From assembly GCA_963711005.1 (NCBI GenBank), contig CAVQCJ010000002.1, positions 248,001 to 312,000 on the forward strand: 64,000 nt of DNA, in the 5' to 3' direction. Shown here one piece after another: positions 34,777 to 42,944 of this stretch (position 1 is its first letter; every line of letters starts with the position of its first letter). Made by a program: the position numbers and the translations under genes. The notes under the pieces are model-generated. The model had not been told where the DNA came from. It searched no databases and worked only from the letters and a program-made list of their open reading frames with translations. This DNA comes from CAVQCJ01 sp963711005 (GTDB lineage Bacteria; Actinomycetota; Actinomycetes; Prado026).

Positions 34777-36009
34777 GTGACGCCTTCGCCGATCGAGGTC
34801 CGCGCGTGCACGACGGACGACCTGGCCACCCTGGTCCGGATCGACGAGCTCGCGTTCGGTTACACCTACGAGGGCGATCCCACGCTCGCCGCCGAGATGG
34901 CCGTGTTCGAGGTCGAGCGGACCCACCTCGCCGACCTGGACGGGCAGCCCGCCGGCATCACGTCCGCGTACACCATGCGGATGTCGGTGCCCGGCGGTGA
35001 GGTCCCGATCGCGGGAGTGACCTGGGTCGGGGTGGTCCCGACGCTGCGCCGCCGTGGTGTGCTGCGCGCGCTGATGACGGCGCAGCTGGTCGACGTGCAC
35101 CGGCGGGGCGAACCGGTCGCAGCGCTCTTCGCGTCGGAGCCGGGCATCTACCGCCGCTTCGGCTACGGGTTGGCCAGCACGCACGTCACGATGACGGTGC
35201 GTCGTGGTGACGGGTCGCTCACGGCGCCCGAGGACGCCAAGCTCACGGCCCGCATCCTCGTGGCCCCCGAAGCCCTGCCGTCGCTGGCCGAGGTGTACGA
35301 GGCTGTGCGCGCGTCCAGGGCCGGCATGCCCGCCCGCGACAAGCTGTGGTGGGAACGCATCATCGACGACCAGCCCAGCCACCGCAGCGGCGCGAGCGAG
35401 CTCCGTGCGCTCGTCGTCCGCGACGGCGACATGGCTCGCGGGTACGCGCTGTTCACGACGAAGCAGAACTGGGCCGGCGGGTCGGCCGAGAACATCGTCG
35501 AGGTGCGCGAGGCGCTGTCCGCCGACGCGGCGGCGAGCGGCCTGCTGTGGAGCACGCTGCTGGCGATGGACCTGGTCGGTTCGGTGGTGGTGCCGCGCAT
35601 CCCGGTGGACGACCGGTTGCTGCACCAGCTGGTCGACGTGCGGCGGGCCCGGCCCGAGCTGCGGGACGGGTTGTTCGTGCGCCTGGTCGACCTGCCCGCG
35701 GCGCTGCTGGCGCGTGGGTACGCCGGGTCGTGGAGCGGCGTCGTCGAGGTGGCCGACACCACGTGCCCCTGGAACGCCGGGCGGTGGCGACTGGTGCTCG
35801 GCCCCGGCGACGCGGCGGTCGAGCGCAGCGACCTCCAGCCGGACCTGTCTTTGGACATCGGCGAGCTCGGTGGCGCGTACCTCGGCGACGGCGCGCTGGT
35901 GGCGCGCGCGCAGGCCGGTTTCGTCGACGAGCACACTCCGGGCGCGGTGGCCGCGCTGGCGTCGGCGCTGCGGCACGAGCCGGCGCCGTTCTGCGCGACC
36001 GGGTTCTGA
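34777..36009 (+). CDS. Eis-family GNAT acetyltransferase
   Basis: Protein of 410 aa with the Eis domain order: N-terminal GNAT with VTWVGVVPTLRRRGVLRALMT and FGYGLASTHVTM, a second GNAT-like domain, then a sterol-carrier-like domain ending in the expected C-terminal aromatic carboxylate (ATGF). In mycobacteria Eis acetylates lysines, polyamines and some aminoglycosides at several positions. Here only the fold is shown, not the substrate. The start is GTG 34777. The DUF429 gene follows within 50 bases on the same strand. Confidence 0.9.
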   Translation: MTPSPIEVRACTTDDLATLVRIDELAFGYTYEGDPTLAAEMAVFEVERTHLADLDGQPAGITSAYTMRMSVPGGEVPIAGVTWVGVVPTLRRRGVLRALMTAQLVDVHRRGEPVAALFASEPGIYRRFGYGLASTHVTMTVRRGDGSLTAPEDAKLTARILVAPEALPSLAEVYEAVRASRAGMPARDKLWWERIIDDQPSHRSGASELRALVVRDGDMARGYALFTTKQNWAGGSAENIVEVREALSADAAASGLLWSTLLAMDLVGSVVVPRIPVDDRLLHQLVDVRRARPELRDGLFVRLVDLPAALLARGYAGSWSGVVEVADTTCPWNAGRWRLVLGPGDAAVERSDLQPDLSLDIGELGGAYLGDGALVARAQAGFVDEHTPGAVAALASALRHEPAPFCATGF

Positions 36010-36056
36010 CGATCGGCGCCGAGGCCGCCCGACCCGTTCCCGGTCCGGACCCTCCC

Positions 36057-36755
36057 GTGCTCGGGGTGGACGGGTGCCGCGGCGCCTGGCTCGCGGCCCG
36101 CGTGCGCGGCGACGACAGCGCGGCGCGGCTCGTCGGGTGGGCGCTGGGCCGCTTCGCCGACGTGCTCGACGGCGATGCCGAGCCGGACGAGGTCGTGGCG
36201 GTGGACATCCCGGTCGGGCTGCCGGCGACCGGACGACGCGCCTGCGATGTCGCCGGCCGCGCCGCGCTCGGCGGGAGCGCCGCCGCGCGGCTGTTCTTCG
36301 CGCCGCCGCGGTACGCGCTGGAGGCTCCCGACCTGGCCACCGCCAACGACCTGCTGCGGGCCCGCGGCGAGCCGGGCCTGTCCGCGCAGACGTACGCGCT
36401 TCGCGCCGCGGTGCTGGAGGTCGCGACGTTCCAGGAAGTCGTAGCTCCCCGGGAGGTCGCAGCCGACCTTCGGGTGTGCGAGGTGCACCCGGACCTGTCG
36501 TTCACGTCGATGGCCGGGCGCGTGCTCGCGTCCAAGCACACGGCGACGGGCGTGCAGGAACGGGTGGACGCGTTGGCCGGGTGGGTCGACGTGCGGGCCG
36601 CGGTCTCCACGGCACCCGCCAGGGTCGGCGTGGACGACGTGCTGGACGCGCTGGCCGCCGCCTGGACGGCCACCCGGATCCGGTCCGGGCGCGCGGTCAC
36701 CTACCCGGCCGGCCCCGAAGGCGATGCGCGCGGCACGCCAACGATCCGGGCCTGA
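36057..36755 (+). CDS. DUF429 family predicted nuclease-like protein
   Basis: Protein of 232 aa with a ribonuclease H-like start (VLGVDGCRGAWLAARVRGD), VVAVDIPVGLP and VCEVHPDLSFTSMAG, matching DUF429. GTG 36057 is chosen because related proteins begin within a few residues of GVDGC. The frame is open further upstream, but no other good start is seen. It follows the Eis-like gene by 47 bases and probably shares its message. The biochemical role is unknown. Confidence 0.82.
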   Translation: MLGVDGCRGAWLAARVRGDDSAARLVGWALGRFADVLDGDAEPDEVVAVDIPVGLPATGRRACDVAGRAALGGSAAARLFFAPPRYALEAPDLATANDLLRARGEPGLSAQTYALRAAVLEVATFQEVVAPREVAADLRVCEVHPDLSFTSMAGRVLASKHTATGVQERVDALAGWVDVRAAVSTAPARVGVDDVLDALAAAWTATRIRSGRAVTYPAGPEGDARGTPTIRA

Positions 36756-37199
36756 TCAGGAAGCGGGGCCGCTCCGGTCGGCCGCCTCGGCCGACTCCGT
36801 CGCCTCGGTCGCCTCGGTCGCCTTCCGGGCGATGTACGCGCGGACGGGCGCGGTGAAGTACGAGCCTTCCACGCGCAGCCCGTCGCGGCCGGACTCGTCC
36901 CGCAGCGATCGCTTCAGCCGCTCGGCGTGCTCGGGAGGCACCGGTCCGTCCGGGCGAGCCATCAGGGCCTGCCTGACGTCCGCCGGAAGGCCGTTCCACC
37001 AGTCGTCGAAGGGATCGCCGAACCGGGCGATGAACGCGGCCCGGTCGTCGCCGATCCAGTGGTCGGTGAGGTGGTGCCGGTCGCGCAGCCGCCGGATGTC
37101 GGCCCACCCCTGGACGGTCACCGCGGGCCGGTCGTCCGCGAATGTGGCCGTGAACGAGCCGTCGGCCAGCCGGGCGAGCTCGAGGAATCGTTCGGACAC
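36756..37199 (-). CDS. Hypothetical protein with C-terminal ATE repeats
   Basis: Protein of 147 aa of unknown function. The start is GTG 37199. It has a strand-rich N-terminus (FTATFADDRPAVTVQGW), a helical DHWIGDDRAAFIARFGDPFDDW middle with several Trp and Asp residues, and an Ala-Thr-Glu repeat tail (KATEATEATESAEAAD). No catalytic motif stands out. It abuts the DUF429 stop on the opposite strand with no gap. It is probably real: it has a sensible start, lacks internal stops and has soluble protein-like composition. Confidence 0.6.
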   Translation of the reverse strand: MSERFLELARLADGSFTATFADDRPAVTVQGWADIRRLRDRHHLTDHWIGDDRAAFIARFGDPFDDWWNGLPADVRQALMARPDGPVPPEHAERLKRSLRDESGRDGLRVEGSYFTAPVRAYIARKATEATEATESAEAADRSGPAS

Positions 37200-37260
37200 G
37201 CCCTCAGGGTATGCCGCACCGGTCGTCGCGGCGGCTGCCTGCGCTGGCAGAGTGGGCAGC

Positions 37261-37776
37261 GTGCAGCCCCTGACCGTCCGCATCGTCAGCGGCGCCAGGG
37301 ACCCCGCCGCCGTCGAACGCCTGCTGCGCGCGCTGCCCGACTGGTTCGGCATCGCGGAGTCGGTCGTCGAGTACGTCGGCGACGCCGCCCGGCTGCCGAC
37401 GTACCTCGCGTACGCCGAGCACGCCGAGGACCGCGACGGCAGCGCGGACATCGGCGTGCGTACCGGCGCGCCGGTGGTCGGCGCGCTGCTCGTTCGCCGG
37501 CACTTCCCCGAGTCCGCCGAGGTGCACCTGATGGCCGTGGACCCGGGCGTGCACCGGCGCGGGGTCGGGCACGCCCTGCTGACCGCCGTCGAGGCCGACC
37601 TGCGCGCGGACGGCGTGCAGCTGCTCCAGGTCAAGACACAGGGGCCTTCGCGTCCGGACGACGACTACCGCCGGACGCTGCTGTTCTACCGGGCCGAGGG
37701 GTTCGTGCCGCTCGAGGAGATCATCGGCCTGTGGGCCGAGAACCCCTGCCTCATCCTGGTGAAGACGCTCGCGTGA
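37261..37776 (+). CDS. GNAT family N-acetyltransferase
   Basis: Single-domain GNAT of 171 aa. VGALLVRRHFPESAEVHLMAVDPGVHRRGVGHALL holds the acetyl-CoA loop (R-R-G-V-G), and RRTLLFYRAEGFVPLEEI is the closing helix-strand pair. GTG start at 37261. The stop overlaps the next GTG start (GTGA), so it is translationally coupled to the APH-like kinase. Such pairs often act on small amines, but no substrate is evident. Confidence 0.9.
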   Translation: MQPLTVRIVSGARDPAAVERLLRALPDWFGIAESVVEYVGDAARLPTYLAYAEHAEDRDGSADIGVRTGAPVVGALLVRRHFPESAEVHLMAVDPGVHRRGVGHALLTAVEADLRADGVQLLQVKTQGPSRPDDDYRRTLLFYRAEGFVPLEEIIGLWAENPCLILVKTLA

Positions 37777-38708
37777 GCCGCGAGCGCATGCACCTCGACG
37801 AGGTCGACATCGACGTGCGCCTGGTCCGAAGCCTGGTCGACGGACAGTTCCCGCGATGGACCGGACTCGCGCTCGAACCCGTCGCGTCCGCCGGCACCGA
37901 CAACGCGCTGTACCGGCTCGGCGCGGACCTCGTCGTCCGGCTGCCGCGGATCGGGTGGGCCGTCGAGGACGTGGAGAAGGAGCTGCGGTGGCTGCCGCGG
38001 CTCGCCCCCGGGCTGCCGGTCGCGATCCCGGAACCGCTCCGGCGGGGCGAGCCGGCGCACGGCTATCCGTGGAGCTGGTCGGTGTACCGATGGCTCGACG
38101 GCGCCAACCCGGTCGCCGGCGGGCTCGCCGACCCGGCGGCCCTGGCGTCCGAGCTGGCACGGTTTCTCCGGGCGCTGCAACGGGTCGACCCTGCCGGCGG
38201 CCCGCGCTCGCACCGCAGCGGTCCGCTGCACGGCCAGGAGGAGTCCACCCGCGAGGCGCTGGCCGCACTCGCGGCCTTCCGTCCGGGCACCGTCCTTCCA
38301 GGAACCGTCGACCTCGGCGCCGTCACGCGGGTCTGGGAAGCGGCTCTGGAGGTCCCCGCCCGGACGGGTTCGCCGGTCTGGGTGCACGGAGACCTGTCCC
38401 CCGGCAACCTCCTGCTCACCGGCGGCCGGCTCAACGCGGTCATCGACTTCGGTGCCGTGGGTGTCGGCGACCCGGCCTGCGACCTGATCGTCGCGTGGAA
38501 CCTGCTGCCCGCGCCCGCACGGGAGGTGTTCCGCACCGAGCTCGAGGTCGACGAGGCCCAGTGGGAGCGCGGCCGCGGCTGGGCGCTGTCGATCGCGCTC
38601 GTCGCGCTCCCGTACTACCACCGCACCAACGCGGTGCTCGCGGACAACGCCCGGCACGTCATCGCCGAGGTGCTCGCCGATGCCGGCCGGTCCCCCGCCG
38701 GCACGTGA
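37773..38708 (+). CDS. Aminoglycoside-phosphotransferase family protein
   Basis: Protein of 311 aa with the APH fold: NALYRLGADLVVRLPR (nucleotide lobe), PVWVHGDLSPGNLLL (catalytic HGD-N) and LNAVIDFGAVGVGDPACDLIVAW (metal-binding DFG). It belongs to the broad family that phosphorylates small alcohols, not necessarily antibiotics. GTG 37773 overlaps the GNAT stop; an ATG at 37788 is an alternative. A GNAT plus APH-like pair may modify the same small molecule, an inference only. Confidence 0.87.
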   Translation: MSRERMHLDEVDIDVRLVRSLVDGQFPRWTGLALEPVASAGTDNALYRLGADLVVRLPRIGWAVEDVEKELRWLPRLAPGLPVAIPEPLRRGEPAHGYPWSWSVYRWLDGANPVAGGLADPAALASELARFLRALQRVDPAGGPRSHRSGPLHGQEESTREALAALAAFRPGTVLPGTVDLGAVTRVWEAALEVPARTGSPVWVHGDLSPGNLLLTGGRLNAVIDFGAVGVGDPACDLIVAWNLLPAPAREVFRTELEVDEAQWERGRGWALSIALVALPYYHRTNAVLADNARHVIAEVLADAGRSPAGT

Positions 38709-38759
38709 GCCCGACCCGGCCGACCCGCGCTGACCCGCTGCAGGCGAGCCGACCGGCTG

Positions 38760-39446
38760 CTACCAGAGGTCGGCGGTGCTGGCCTTGTACGCCGGCCGCC
38801 ACTCCTGCGCGTAAGCCGCGCGCTGGTGATCGTCCAGGCCGCTGAGCACCGACTCCGCACGGTCCGGGTGCGCGCCGTCGAGCAGGAACGGCAGCACCGC
38901 GACAGGGCCGCCCGGACCTGGGTCGGCAGCCCAGGCGGACACGAACGCACTCCAGTCGGACGGGTCCAGCCACTGCGCGACCAGCGGCAGCAGCCGCCGC
39001 TCCTCCAGACCGAAGTGGTGGTCGGCCAGCACGGCCGCCCGCTCGGCCGCCTGGGCGAGCTCCTCGCGCCTGCTCCGGTCGGTGAAAGCGTCTGCGACGG
39101 CGAACCGCTCGCTGGTCACCGCCAGCGCCGCGAACAGGCCCTCCTGCTGCTCGTCGGCGACGTCCAGTGCTCCGCTCTCCTCGGCCGGGACCACGGCCCG
39201 CAGCCGCGGCCACAGGACCTCGTCCTCCGCCCGCTCGTGTGCCGAGACCACGCCGGCCAGCAGCGTCCACCGCTCCCGCAGGGCCTGCGCCCGGGGCGGC
39301 CGCACCGGCGAGGTGCCGCCGGTCAGCGAGACGGTGCGGGCCAGGTCACGGCGGACGGCGTCATGGACGGCGAACATCGCGCCGAAGTCGGGGGACACGG
39401 TGGCAAACCCTGCCAGAGCGATCCCGGGCAGCCGCGCCCGGGGCAT
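38760..39446 (-). CDS. Hemerythrin-domain protein
   Basis: Cytoplasmic protein of 228 aa with a four-helix bundle. Histidines and glutamates suited to a di-iron site appear in FAVHDAVRRDLAR, LAGVVSAHERAEDEVLWPRL, VADEQQEGLFAAL and LADHHFGLEERRLLPLV. Members sense or bind oxygen, iron or NO. ATG 39446 is taken; a GTG at 39398 (VSPDFGAMFAVHD) would give a tighter domain start. It is divergent from pepN. Confidence 0.82.
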   Translation of the reverse strand: MPRARLPGIALAGFATVSPDFGAMFAVHDAVRRDLARTVSLTGGTSPVRPPRAQALRERWTLLAGVVSAHERAEDEVLWPRLRAVVPAEESGALDVADEQQEGLFAALAVTSERFAVADAFTDRSRREELAQAAERAAVLADHHFGLEERRLLPLVAQWLDPSDWSAFVSAWAADPGPGGPVAVLPFLLDGAHPDRAESVLSGLDDHQRAAYAQEWRPAYKASTADLW

Positions 39447-39554
39447 GGATTCGGTTACGGTGGTCCGACGCGAAGGGGCGGCGGTGTCCCGCGACGTCGT
39501 CGGCGGGCCGGCGGCACGGGGCCGGCACCGGAGGACCGACGAGGAGATCGACCT

Positions 39555-42103
39555 GTGAGCGGTAACAACCTGACCCGGGCCGAGGCAGCCGAGCGCGCCC
39601 GGCTGCTGACCGTCGGCAGCTACGACGTCGCCCTGGACCTGACCGTGGCCGAGACCGAGTTCGCCTCGACCAGCGTGGTCCGCTTTGCCTGTTCGGAGCC
39701 GGGGGCGACCACCTTCGTCGACCTCATCGCAGCGTCGATCGGGTCGATCGAGCTGAACGGCGTTCCGCTGGACCCGGGGTCCGTCGTCGAGGGGAACCGG
39801 ATCACGCTGGCCGGACTCGCCGCCGACAACGAGCTCCGCGTCGAGGCGCGGTGCCCCTTCTCCCGAACCGGCGAGGGCATGCACCGTTTCGTCGACCCGG
39901 TCGACGACGCCGTCTACATCTACACGCAGTTCGAGCCGGCCGACGCCAAGCGCGGGTTCGCCTGCTTCGACCAGCCTGACCTCAAGGCGACGTTCTCGTT
40001 CGCCGTCACCGCGCCGCAGGGCTGGGAGGTCGTCTCGAACGAGCCCGCGGGTGACGCCGAGCCGCTCGGCGACGGCCGGGCGGTCACCCGCTTCGCGACC
40101 ACCCCGCGGATGTCCACGTACATCACGGCGTTCGTCGCCGGGCCGTACGCCGTTGTCCGCGACCACTGGAACTCCCCGAGCGGGGGCACGATCCCGCTCG
40201 GCCTGTACTGCCGTGCCTCGCTCGCGCAGTACCTCGACGCCGGCGAGATCCTGGAGATCACCAAGCAGGGCTTCGGCTTCTTCGAGGAGCAGTTCGGCCG
40301 GCCGTACCCGTTCACCAAGTACGACCAGCTGTTCGTCCCCGAGTTCAACGCCGGCGCGATGGAGAACGCCGGCTGCGTGACGTTCCTCGAGGACTACGTC
40401 TTCCGCTCGAAGGTCACCCAGGCCGCCAGGGACGCGCGGGCCAACACGATCCTGCACGAGATGGCGCACATGTGGTTCGGCGACCTCGTCACGATGCGCT
40501 GGTGGGACGACCTGTGGCTGAACGAGTCCTTCGCCGAGTTCATGGCGTACCACTCGGCCGCGTCGGCCACCCGCTTCACCGACGCGTGGACCGGCTTCGC
40601 GACCAGCCGCAAGGCGTGGGGCTACCGCCAGGACCAGCTGCCCACGACGCACCCCATCGCGGCCGACGCCCCGGACCTGGAGACCGCCAAGACCAACTTC
40701 GACGGAATCACGTACGCCAAGGGCGCCGCGGTGCTGCGCCAGCTGGTCGCCTGGGTCGGGCTGGAGCACTTCATGGCCGGCGTCCGCACGTACTTCGACA
40801 AGTACGCCTGGTCGAACACCAAGCTCGCCGACCTGCTCGCCGAGCTGGAGACAACCTCTGGCCGCGACCTCGCGGAGTGGTCGAAGGAGTGGCTGCAGAC
40901 CGCGGGCTGCAACACGCTGCGCCCGTCGTTCGAGCTGGACGGCGACGGCGCGTACGGCACGTTCACGGTCGAGCAGGAGGCCCCGGCCGACCATCCCGAC
41001 GCTGCGCTCGCACCGGATCGCGATCGGCCTGTACGACCGCGGGCCGCGCGGCCTGGTCCGCCGCCGCCGGGTCGAGATCGACGTGGTCGGTCCGGTGACC
41101 GAGGTGCCGGCGCTGGTCGGCGAGACCCAGCCGGACCTGCTGCTCCTCAACGACGACGACCTGACCTTCGCCAAGATCCGGCTGGACGAGCGCTCGCTGG
41201 CCACACTGACGTCCTCCCTCGGCGAGCTGGACAACTCGCTCGCTCGTGCCCTGTGCTGGAGCGCCGCGTGGGACATGACCCGCGACGCAGAGATGCGCGG
41301 GCGGGACTTCGTCCTGCTCGTCTGCAACGGCGCCGCCGCCGAGAGCGACATCATCACGGTCCAGTCGGTGCTCCGGCAGGCCTCCTCCGCGGTCGACCTG
41401 TTCATCGACCCGGGGTACCGGGCCCTGGCCAAGGCCGAGCTGGCGAGCGCCATGCGCGACCTGGCCCTGGCCGCCGAGCCGGGCAGCGACCATCAGCTGG
41501 CCCTGGTCCGGGCGTTCGCGGGCGTCGCCGCGGACCCGGCCGACCTCGAGCTGCTCGCCGGGCTGCTGGACGGCTCGACCGAACTGCCCGGGCTGGACAT
41601 CGACACCGACCTGCGGTGGGCGCTGCTGCGCCGGCTGGTCTCGACCGGGGTGCGCGCGGACGACGCGATCGACGCCGAGCTCGCCCGGGACAACACCGCG
41701 TCCGGGCAGCGCCACGCCGCGACGGCTCGAGCGTCGAGGCCGAGCGCGGCGGCCAAGGACGAGGCGTGGGCCGCGGTCGTGGAGACCGACAACCTGCCGA
41801 ACGCCTTGCAGACCGCGACGATCGCCGGGTTCCAGGACCCGGACCACCGCGACCTGCTCGAGCCGTTCGTCGACCGGTACTTCGCGTCCGTGGGGACGGT
41901 GTGGGACACCCGCACGAGCGAGATGGCGGCGAACATCGTCATCGGCCTCTACCCGGCGCTCATCGTCGACCCTGGCGTGGCGGCGAAGACCGACGCCTAC
42001 CTCGACACCGAGCACCCCGCCTGCACCGCTGGCCCGGTTGCTCGCCGAGGGTCGTGACGGGATCCAGCGCGCGCTGCGCTGCCAGGCTCGCGACGCCGGC
42101 TGA
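39555..42103 (+). CDS. pepN: PepN, M1-family aminopeptidase N, interrupted by two frameshifts
   Basis: Zinc aminopeptidase that trims N-terminal residues from peptides in the cytosol. Removing single inserted bases near 40998 and 42022 gives 848 aa. The exopeptidase motif is GAMEN (NAGAMENAG), the zinc site is HEMAH at 301-305 with E324 in LNESF. The ERAP1-like C-terminal domain runs from the first shift to QRALRCQARDAG. The GTG start at 39555 has GAGGAG eight bases upstream. Both shifts lie outside the catalytic core. Confidence 0.93.
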
Positions 42104-42106
42104 GAC

Positions 42107-42123
42107 CCAGCCGCCCAGGCTGG
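42107..42123. terminator. Hairpin between convergent pepN and DUF5130 genes
   Basis: CCAGCC-GCCCA-GGCTGG is a perfect 6-bp stem lying 3 bases past the corrected pepN stop and 8 bases from the opposing stop. It could serve both transcripts. Confidence 0.5.
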
Positions 42124-42130
42124 TCGAAGA

Positions 42131-42538
42131 TCAGGGCTCGTCGAGGTGCAGGACCCGTGGGTGCCGCGCGTGCTCGGCCAGCGTCCGCACCCCGTTGACG
42201 ATCCCGCCGTCCAGCGCGCCCGCGGAGAACGACGTCGTCATCGACAGGACCGCCAGCCCGCACGAGCGGTCGTCCAGCCAGCGCCTGGACGCCGCACCGG
42301 TGACGATCTCCACGCGGCGCGACCCGGGGTCGACCGCGACCAGCACCGCACGCGTGTGCTCGGGCAGCCGGTGGTGCAGCGCCGTCGCCGTCTCGCGGGA
42401 CTCCTCGCCCAGAGCACCGACGTACACGGAGAAGAGCAGGTCGGTGTCGGCCTCGGCGAGCCTGACCGCACGTTCGATGTCCTCCCGCTCGTGGTCGGTG
42501 AAGACCTCGTCACCACCGACCACGTGCGCCGCCCTCAC
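42131..42538 (-). CDS. DUF5130 family protein
   Basis: Protein of 135 aa, a short TPM-like fold. FTDHEREDIERAVRLAEADT opens it, FSVYVGALG and VLVAVDPGSRRVEIVTG are its strands, and RSCGLAVLSMTTSFSAG and IVNGVRTLAEHAR finish it. This matches DUF5130, a conserved actinobacterial family of unknown function. The GTG start at 42538 lies inside the end of the membrane protein gene (29-base overlap). Another GTG at 42523 is possible. Confidence 0.85.
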   Translation of the reverse strand: MRAAHVVGGDEVFTDHEREDIERAVRLAEADTDLLFSVYVGALGEESRETATALHHRLPEHTRAVLVAVDPGSRRVEIVTGAASRRWLDDRSCGLAVLSMTTSFSAGALDGGIVNGVRTLAEHARHPRVLHLDEP

Positions 42539-42866
42539 CCTCGCCGGTCCCGGTGCTCTCGCCGGTGGACGCCTCGACCTGGGCCGGGCCGCCGTCCTGG
42601 TCGCCGAACCACTGCGGGTCGGCGGTCCACGGCTCGCCGGCCGGGTAGCGCGGGCCGCGCCGCCCGGTCAGCCCGTACACGAGCGCGTAGATGACGCCGA
42701 TGACGAGAAGGGGGATCCCGATGAAGATCCCGAGGGTCTCGGAGACGGTGAGGCCGGGGCCTGCGTCGTACGCGGTGTGCGGCACCGCGGCGAAGGCCGG
42801 GAGGGCGAGGACCGCGGTCAGCGGCACGCCGGAGAGGACGACGAGGGCGCGGGTGGAGTTCCTCAC
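42510..42866 (-). CDS. Membrane protein, hypothetical, upstream of DUF5130 gene
   Basis: Protein of 118 aa. It has a hydrophobic signal/anchor (ALVVLSGVPLTAVLALPAFAA) and one clear membrane helix (LGIFIGIPLLVIGVIYALVYG). A cytoplasmic tail follows with WFGDQDGG and a Gly/Glu/Thr-rich end. Similar proteins accompany DUF5130 genes in other actinomycetes. GTG 42866 is the likely start (42875 possible). The function is unknown. Confidence 0.7.
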   Translation of the reverse strand: MRNSTRALVVLSGVPLTAVLALPAFAAVPHTAYDAGPGLTVSETLGIFIGIPLLVIGVIYALVYGLTGRRGPRYPAGEPWTADPQWFGDQDGGPAQVEASTGESTGTGEGEGGARGRW

Positions 42867-42944
42867 CCGCGTCACGCTATCCGAACCGCCGCCGGGTCCG
42901 CCGCAGGCGGTCCGACCGGAGCACACCGGCTGCTCACCGGCTGC